NCBI RefSeq assembly: GCF_016786355.1
Contig: NZ_JADWYX010000104.1
Coordinates: 1 to 33,477 of the forward strand
DNA: 33,477 nucleotides
Direction of reading: 5' to 3'
Source: Frankia sp. AgB1.9
GTDB taxonomy: Bacteria > Actinomycetota > Actinomycetes > Frankiales > Frankiaceae
Made by a program: the position numbers and the translations under genes. Under the pieces are notes generated by a model. That model worked only from the letters and a program-made list of their open reading frames with translations, did no database searches and had not been told where the DNA came from. Of this stretch, positions 29,100 through 33,477 are shown piece by piece (position 1 is the first letter of the stretch; the number at the start of each line of letters is the position of its first letter).

Positions 29100-29484
29100 C
29101 GCCGCCAACCCTAGGGGCGCTCCCGGCGCACCGTGGGCGGATTGCTCGTTTCTGTGACCATCGTTCGGCGTGTCGGCCGGGCGTTGGGGCGTCTGGCCTG
29201 GTCGGACGCTTCGTGACTCGCGCCACCCGCGCCCGGCCCCGGACGTCCCGCGGTCAACGGTGGATGTCCGCCGCGTCAACGCGTGGTTTCGCGGCCACGT
29301 AGGCGATCTCGGTGCATTCGGGCCAACTCCATGGCAGCCTGGCATGACTCGATCCCGGCCGACCGGTCGGTCACCAACCTGGCGGGTCCCGACCATCCAG
29401 GGCCCGTCGGATCGCCTCGCGCCCCCACCCGGCCTGGCCGCGACCCGGCAGCCGGGCACCGCGCGGCGCGGGAAGGAGCCCTGA
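29100..29484. other. 385-bp divergent intergenic region
   Basis: No gene is credible. It separates the Ig-like protein gene from the MaoC pair. A perfect 12-bp palindrome CCGACCGGTCGG lies at 29359-29370, about 115 bp before the MaoC start, and could be an operator. Confidence 0.4.
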
Positions 29485-29937
29485 ATGCCCGGCCCCGGAT
29501 ACACCATGGAGGTCGAGCTCGGCAAGATCCGCGAGTTCGCCCGAGCGACCAAGTCGAGCAATCCCGACTATCTGGCGGCCGAACGGCCGGTCTCCCCCGC
29601 CACCTTCCTCGCGACGTCAGCTCTCTGGTCCGCCGGCACGGGCTTCCCCTGGGACGAGATCGACGGCGGCAAGGACATCGAGCTCGGCCGGGTGCTGGAC
29701 GGCGGCCAGGAGTTCGTCTTCCACGGCGAGCCGCCGCGCGCCGGCGCCCGGCTCGTCGCCCGGGCCCGGATCTGCGCCGACTACGTCAAGGAGGGCCGGC
29801 GCGGCGGCTCGATGCGGTTCATCGAGGTCGTCCACGAGTTCCGCACCCCGGACGGGCGCCCCGTCGCCGACCTGCGGAAGACCTTCATCGTCACCAGCCA
29901 GCCGCCGGCCCTGGCCGGCCAGGAGACCGACCGATGA
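29485..29937 (+). CDS. MaoC-like dehydratase N-terminal domain protein (HadA/FAS1-like)
   Basis: This 150-residue hot-dog protein matches the N-terminal FAS1-like dehydratase type: VELGKIREFARATKSSNPDY, then VSPATFLATSALWS, ELGRVLDGGQEFVFHGEPPR and GGSMRFIEVVHEFRTPDGR. It lacks the catalytic Asp/His motif, so it is the structural partner of the next gene. Its stop overlaps the next start (ATGA), so the two are made together as a heterodimeric (R)-specific hydratase or dehydratase. ATG 29485 has GGAAGGAG six bases upstream. The likely substrate class is a 3-hydroxyacyl or enoyl thioester. Confidence 0.88.
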   Translation: MPGPGYTMEVELGKIREFARATKSSNPDYLAAERPVSPATFLATSALWSAGTGFPWDEIDGGKDIELGRVLDGGQEFVFHGEPPRAGARLVARARICADYVKEGRRGGSMRFIEVVHEFRTPDGRPVADLRKTFIVTSQPPALAGQETDR

Positions 29938-30398
29938 CGCCGGCCGCCGCCACCGCGGACCGGCACGCTCGGGCGCACACCGACTTGGCGCACACCGACT
30001 TAGCCGTCGGAGCCGGGCCGGCGCCGTTCGTCGACAGCCCGCTGACCCGCACCGACTTCGTCCGCTACCAGGGCGTCTCCGGCGACCTGAACCCGATCCA
30101 CCACGACGAGGAGTTCGCCCGCGCCGCCGGCTTCCCGACGGTGTTCGCGGTCGGCATGCTGCAGGCCGGCATCCTCGGCACCTACGTGACGGACTGGCTC
30201 GGCGCGGCGAACCTGCGCCGCTTCACGGTCCAGTTCCGCGAGCAGGTCTGGCCGGGCGACGTGCTCACCTACACCGCGACCGTCACCGCGCTACGCGAGG
30301 AGGCCGGCCAACAGCTCGTCGACCTGGCCCTGCTCGTCACCCGCCAGACCGGCGGCGCCCACCTGCGCGGTGAGGCCACCTTCGTCCTGCCGGCCTGA
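29934..30398 (+). CDS. MaoC-family (R)-specific enoyl-CoA hydratase/dehydratase, catalytic subunit (HadB-like)
   Basis: The 154-residue protein carries the hydratase-2 signature VSGDLNPIHHDEEFARAAGF, where Asp and the first His of the D-x4-H pattern are the catalytic pair. FAVGMLQAGILGTYVTDWL and RFTVQFREQVWPGD follow. About 30 N-terminal residues, with a duplicated AHTDLAH segment, precede the conserved fold. It starts on the overlapping ATGA of the upstream gene. With the adjacent acyl-CoA dehydrogenase and SDR genes it would supply the hydration step of an acyl-CoA pathway. Confidence 0.92.
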   Translation: MTPAAATADRHARAHTDLAHTDLAVGAGPAPFVDSPLTRTDFVRYQGVSGDLNPIHHDEEFARAAGFPTVFAVGMLQAGILGTYVTDWLGAANLRRFTVQFREQVWPGDVLTYTATVTALREEAGQQLVDLALLVTRQTGGAHLRGEATFVLPA

Positions 30399-30424
30399 GG
30401 GCGGCGGACCGCGTGCTGCCGCGT

Positions 30425-30456
30425 CCGCGGGCCTGCCCCGCCAGGCAGGCCCGCGG
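30425..30456. terminator. Bidirectional stem-loop between MaoC and acyl-CoA dehydrogenase genes
   Basis: CCGCGGGCCTGCC (30425-30437) pairs perfectly with its complement (30444-30456) over a 6-nt loop, midway between two convergent stop codons. Confidence 0.7.
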
Positions 30457-30482
30457 CGCGGCGCTCGACGACGGCCGGGCGG

Positions 30483-31670
30483 TCAGCCGCCGGCCTGGGC
30501 GAGCAGGCCCCGGGCGATGACGATCTGCTGGATCTGACTGGTGCCCTCGTAGATGCGGAACAGCCGCGCGTCCCGGTAGAAGCGCTCGACCGGCACGCCC
30601 CGGATGTAGCCCGAGCCGCCGTGGATCTGGACCGCGCGGTCGGCGATGCGCCCGACCGCCTCGGACGCGAAGTACTTCGCGCACGACGGGCCGATCCGCT
30701 TGTCGCTCCCGTCGTCGAACTTCGCCGCGACGTCGGACACCAGCGCCCGCGCGGCGTAGAGGTCGGTCGCCGAGTCGGCGATCAGCCCCTGGATGAGCTG
30801 GTGGGAACCGATCACCCCGCCGCCCTGCTCGCGGGTCGCCGCGTAGGCGACGGACTCGTCCACCAGCCGCTGGCTCATGCCGACACACAGCGCGGCGATG
30901 TGGATGCGGCCGTGCGCGAGGCAGCGCATCGCGGTCGCGTAGCCGCGGCCGACGCCGGCCTCGCCGCCGATCAGCACCGACGAGGGCACCCGGACGTTGT
31001 CGAAGTACACGTCCGCGGTCCAGGCGCCGGCCTGGCCCATCTTGTGGTCGCGCGGCCCCACCGACAGGCCCGGCGTGCCCTTCTCGACCATGAACGTGCT
31101 GATGCCACGGCTGGACGCGGCGTCCGGGTCGGTGCGCGCGAAGACCATGAAGACGTCGGCGAGCGGCGCGTTGGTGATGAACCGCTTGGAGCCGTTGATC
31201 ACCCACTCGTCGCCATCGCGGACGGCGGCCGTGGTCAGGCCGGCCGGGTCGGACCCGGCGCCGGACTCGGTCAGCGCGAACGACGCGGTCCACTCGCCGG
31301 AGGCCACCTTCGGCAGCCAGGTCTTCTTCTGCTCCTCGGTCGCGCCCTCCAGCAGGACGTGACCCGCGATCCCGTTGTTGGTCCCGAACATCGACCGGAA
31401 CGACGGCGTGGTGTAGCCCAGCTCGTAGACGAGCCGGACCTCCTCGCTCATCGACAGACCGAGCCCGCCGTAGATCTCGGGGATCGCGAACCCGAACAGG
31501 CCCATCTCGGCCGCGTCGGTCCGCAGCGAGGCGGGCATCGCGTCCGTCTCCTCGATCTCCGGCTCGAGCGGCACGACCCGCTCCTGCACGAACCGTCGTA
31601 CCGAGGCCAAAACCTCGGTGAAGTCACTCTCCTGCACGGCACCCGTCCGAATCTGGTCTCGATCCAGCAT
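30483..31670 (-). CDS. Acyl-CoA dehydrogenase
   Basis: This 395-residue FAD enzyme has the family's three-part fold. The N-terminal helices include MGLFGFAIPEIYGGLGLS; the middle beta domain has ASFALTESGAGSDPAGL and WVINGSKRFITNA; the C-terminal helices have QIHGGSGYIRGVPVERFYRD. The catalytic base is predicted as Glu375 in RIYEGTSQIQ. It oxidises acyl-CoA to trans-2-enoyl-CoA and passes electrons to an ETF. Chain-length preference is not evident. ATG 31670 is chosen because residues upstream in the frame (to 31772) are unlike the family. The neighbours are consistent with a beta-oxidation-like module. Confidence 0.95.
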   Translation of the reverse strand: MLDRDQIRTGAVQESDFTEVLASVRRFVQERVVPLEPEIEETDAMPASLRTDAAEMGLFGFAIPEIYGGLGLSMSEEVRLVYELGYTTPSFRSMFGTNNGIAGHVLLEGATEEQKKTWLPKVASGEWTASFALTESGAGSDPAGLTTAAVRDGDEWVINGSKRFITNAPLADVFMVFARTDPDAASSRGISTFMVEKGTPGLSVGPRDHKMGQAGAWTADVYFDNVRVPSSVLIGGEAGVGRGYATAMRCLAHGRIHIAALCVGMSQRLVDESVAYAATREQGGGVIGSHQLIQGLIADSATDLYAARALVSDVAAKFDDGSDKRIGPSCAKYFASEAVGRIADRAVQIHGGSGYIRGVPVERFYRDARLFRIYEGTSQIQQIVIARGLLAQAGG

Positions 31671-32018
31671 CACGGCACACCTGCCCTCGGCCGGTCCCAC
31701 CTGGGCGGAACGCGGCGAGAGCCCCGTGCGCCGGTGGATCCCGCAGCCGGCAGACCGGCCGCGCGACCCCACGGGATGCGCCGCGGTCCATCCTGCCTAC
31801 CCGGACGCCCACACGCACATCGGGACGGCCCGGGACGACCAAGGTCACTTCCCCTTCGCTGGCCCGTGACCGCACGGCGCGACACGATGACACGGCCGCC
31901 TACCGCCCGGCGCAGCGGTCCGCGGGCCGGCGCAGCGCTCGGCCGCCAGCCGTCCGGGCGCATGATCGGTACCTAGCGAGAGATGGAACAGAAGACACGT
32001 GACTGAGGGAGTCCGGGC
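31671..32018. other. 348-bp divergent promoter region
   Basis: No gene is credible between the divergent acyl-CoA dehydrogenase and SDR genes. It should hold both promoters. TACCTA near 31970 is a weak plus-strand -10 candidate; I see no strong palindrome. Confidence 0.35.
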
Positions 32019-32957
32019 ATGAGCGGGATCTGCGAGGGGCGCATCGTCGTCATCACCGGGGCGGGCGGCGGCATCGGCCGCCAGCACGCACTCGCGTTCG
32101 CCGCCGAGGGCGCGAGGGTCGTCGTCAACGACCTGGGCGGCTCCCGGGACGGCTCCGGTGCCTCCGCCGGCCCGGCCCAGGCCGTCGCCGAGGAGATCAG
32201 GGCAGCCGGCGGCGAGGCGGTCGCGCACACCGAGGACATCTCCAGCTGGGACGGCAGCCTGTCCCTGGTCCAGACGGCGGTCGACACGTTCGGCGGCCTG
32301 GACGTGGTGGTCAACAACGCCGGCATCCTGCGCGACCGGATGCTGACGAACATGACCGAGGCCGAGTGGGACGCCGTCATCAAGGTGCACCTGAAGGGCA
32401 CCTTCGGCCCGGCGCACCACGCCGCCGCCTACTGGCGGGACCGGTCCAAGGCCGGCGAGGTCAACGACGCCCGCATCATCAACACCTCGTCGCCGTCGGG
32501 CATCTTCGGCAACGTAGGGCAGACGAACTACGGCGCCGCCAAGGCCGGCATCGCAGCGTTCACCGTCATCGCCGCGATGGAGCTGAGCCGCTACGGGGTC
32601 ACCGTGAACGCGATCGCGCCGACCGCGCTGACCCGGATGACCGAGGACCTCGGCTTCGTCAAGAAGCAGGACGAGGACGCCAGGGAGGCCAGCCAGGACG
32701 AGGCCTGGAACCCGCTCGGCCCGGAGAACATCTCGCCGCTGGTCGTGTGGCTCGGCTCGCCGCAGTCGAACGCCGTCACCGGGCGGGTGTTCTCGGTCGC
32801 CGGCGGTTTCATCAGCGTCGCCGAGGGCTGGGTGAACGGCCCGTCGGTGGACCGGCAGGGCAAGTGGGAGCCGGGCGAGCTCGGCGAGGTCATCCCCGAC
32901 CTGGTCGCCAAGGCCGCCACCAACGCGGACATGCAGGGCAACCGCCCCTCGGCCTGA
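32019..32957 (+). CDS. SDR-family oxidoreductase, 3-hydroxyacyl-CoA dehydrogenase-like
   Basis: The 312-residue protein has TGAGGGIG (13-20), Asp38 in VVNDLGGS (NAD preference), NNAG (99-102), and Tyr171-x3-Lys175 in TNYGAAKAG. The VVVNDLGGSRDGSG segment and the longer C-terminal part resemble the dehydrogenase domain of multifunctional enzyme type 2 (HSD17B4-like). It would oxidise a 3-hydroxyacyl-CoA produced by a MaoC hydratase. GAGGGAG lies seven bases before ATG 32019. Divergence from the acyl-CoA dehydrogenase and the nearby MaoC pair support one pathway. Confidence 0.93.
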   Translation: MSGICEGRIVVITGAGGGIGRQHALAFAAEGARVVVNDLGGSRDGSGASAGPAQAVAEEIRAAGGEAVAHTEDISSWDGSLSLVQTAVDTFGGLDVVVNNAGILRDRMLTNMTEAEWDAVIKVHLKGTFGPAHHAAAYWRDRSKAGEVNDARIINTSSPSGIFGNVGQTNYGAAKAGIAAFTVIAAMELSRYGVTVNAIAPTALTRMTEDLGFVKKQDEDAREASQDEAWNPLGPENISPLVVWLGSPQSNAVTGRVFSVAGGFISVAEGWVNGPSVDRQGKWEPGELGEVIPDLVAKAATNADMQGNRPSA

Positions 32958-32964
32958 GCCGACT

Positions 32965-33003
32965 CGTGGCCGGTGCCGGGTCCAGCGCCCGCCGCCGGCC
33001 ACG
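32965..33003. terminator. Bidirectional stem-loop between SDR and lycopene-cyclase-domain genes
   Basis: CGTGGCCGG (32965-32973) pairs perfectly with CCGGCCACG (32995-33003) across 21 nt, between convergent gene ends. Confidence 0.5.
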
Positions 33004-33010
33004 CCGTGGG

Positions 33011-33313
33011 TCAGCGCCCGAACGCGCGCCGGCCCCACCAGACCCACCAGTCGAGCGTCCACAGGACCAGCGCGAAGCCGAAGAGCAGGTCCTCGACGGG
33101 CGCGAAGACCAGCCTCGGGCCGAGGATCGTGCCCGGGTCGTAGCGCACGACGCCGAACCCTGTGAGCACCCCGTTCGCGGCCAGCTGGCAGCCGACGATG
33201 ATCGCGTAGGCGGTCCAGAACGCCTTCCGGCGCACCAGCCGCACCCGGAACACCCTCACGTCCGCCGTCACCGCCAGCACCACCCCGGCGACCGCGAGCG
33301 CGGTGTAGCTCAC
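33011..33313 (-). CDS. Lycopene cyclase domain protein (CrtYd/CrtYf-like small membrane subunit)
   Basis: This 100-residue, three-helix membrane protein matches the short lycopene-cyclase domain: YTALAVAGVVLAVTADV, RRKAFWTAYAIIVGCQLAAN, then FAPVEDLLFGFALVLWTLDW. The P-V-E-D-L-x-F motif after the second helix is the family signature. Such subunits act in pairs to cyclise lycopene ends, or in C50 carotenoid formation. GTG 33313 overlaps the TGA (33312-33310) of an upstream frame, a typical coupled pair. The same frame stays open to the window edge, so a longer protein cannot be excluded. Confidence 0.75.
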   Translation of the reverse strand: MSYTALAVAGVVLAVTADVRVFRVRLVRRKAFWTAYAIIVGCQLAANGVLTGFGVVRYDPGTILGPRLVFAPVEDLLFGFALVLWTLDWWVWWGRRAFGR

Positions 33314-33477
33314 CGCGCCTCGTCCCCGGGCCCGTCGTCCTCCGCGGGCGCGGGGCCGCCGCGCCCGGTCCCGCCCGCCCCGCCGCGCGCCGCGCGCCCG
33401 GGCGACCGTGAGGGAGCCGCGGGCGATCGTCTGGTGGGCCAGCAGCGCGGTGATGACGGGCAGGTAGACCGCCATCG
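33310..33477 (-). CDS. 3' end of the upstream neighbour of the lycopene-cyclase gene (partial, apparent frame change)
   Basis: From the window edge one frame reads with near-perfect GC3 as AVYLPVITALLAHQTIARGS (bases 33475-33390). Coding character then passes to another frame, which ends GGPAPAEDDGPGDEAR and TGA at 33312-33310. The switch falls in a CG-only tract around 33385-33420. The gene probably encodes a membrane protein partner of the cyclase subunit, but too little is visible to name it. A sequencing indel or a real frameshift are both possible. Confidence 0.4.
   Translation of the reverse strand, partial: RWRSTCPSSPRCWPTRRSPAAPSRSPGRAARGGAGGTGRGGPAPAEDDGPGDEAR

Overview
The window is very GC-rich, uses many GTG starts, and has coding frames with almost only G or C in the third codon position. 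Together with the families present (AhpE, DUF3052, AceE-type pyruvate dehydrogenase, DUF5999, TerD, DUF3558, DUF6585) this points to a high-GC actinobacterium. A Frankia-like organism is my best guess from gene style alone; it is an inference.

Layout. 1-9,990 is a mosaic: the 3' end of a SpoIIE-type phosphatase, a YdeI/OmdA protein, a CAP-domain lipoprotein, a cytochrome P450, a three-gene VOC/ArsR/SRPBCC operon, two exported proteins, a broken DUF4037 gene, an extreme G tract, a divergent SDR/TetR pair and a GT4 glycosyltransferase. 10,000-12,000 is accessory: a P-loop gene split by a frame change, a NUDIX remnant and a Phd/RelE toxin-antitoxin pair, ending at a tRNA-Val(UAC). 12,100-20,700 looks like a conserved core: zinc-ribbon protein, AhpE peroxiredoxin, DUF4234, DUF3052, YjbQ, AceE, an unknown 280-residue protein and DUF5999. 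AhpE, DUF3052 and AceE are also neighbours in mycobacteria. 21,250-29,100 holds a GT-C membrane glycosyltransferase, a CoA-binding protein, a HAD phosphatase, an orphan RelE-like toxin, DUF6585, TerD, a gene-poor kilobase with palindromes and a WD40 remnant, and a membrane-anchored Ig-like protein. 29,485-32,957 is an acyl-CoA module: two hot-dog dehydratase subunits, an acyl-CoA dehydrogenase and a hydroxyacyl-CoA-type SDR. The window ends in a lycopene-cyclase-domain gene.

How genes work together. The VOC/ArsR/SRPBCC genes overlap by 4 bp and share one promoter with a palindrome inside it. The SDR and TetR genes diverge from a region with a strong 23-bp operator. The MaoC pair, acyl-CoA dehydrogenase and SDR fit successive beta-oxidation-like steps. 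Convergent gene pairs are usually separated by long GC-rich stem-loops without U tracts.

Most interesting. Several promoters place a TANNNT-like -10 box 6-8 nt before the start codon, which predicts leaderless mRNAs. In two cases the leaderless start opens a mini-ORF (7 or 20 codons) whose stop overlaps the start of the real gene (a glycosyltransferase and an orphan toxin). Other points are a possible frameshift at tandem AGG codons, several gene stumps marking rearrangement scars, and a palindromic repeat family present twice. I found no CRISPR array, insertion sequence or obvious new defence system.
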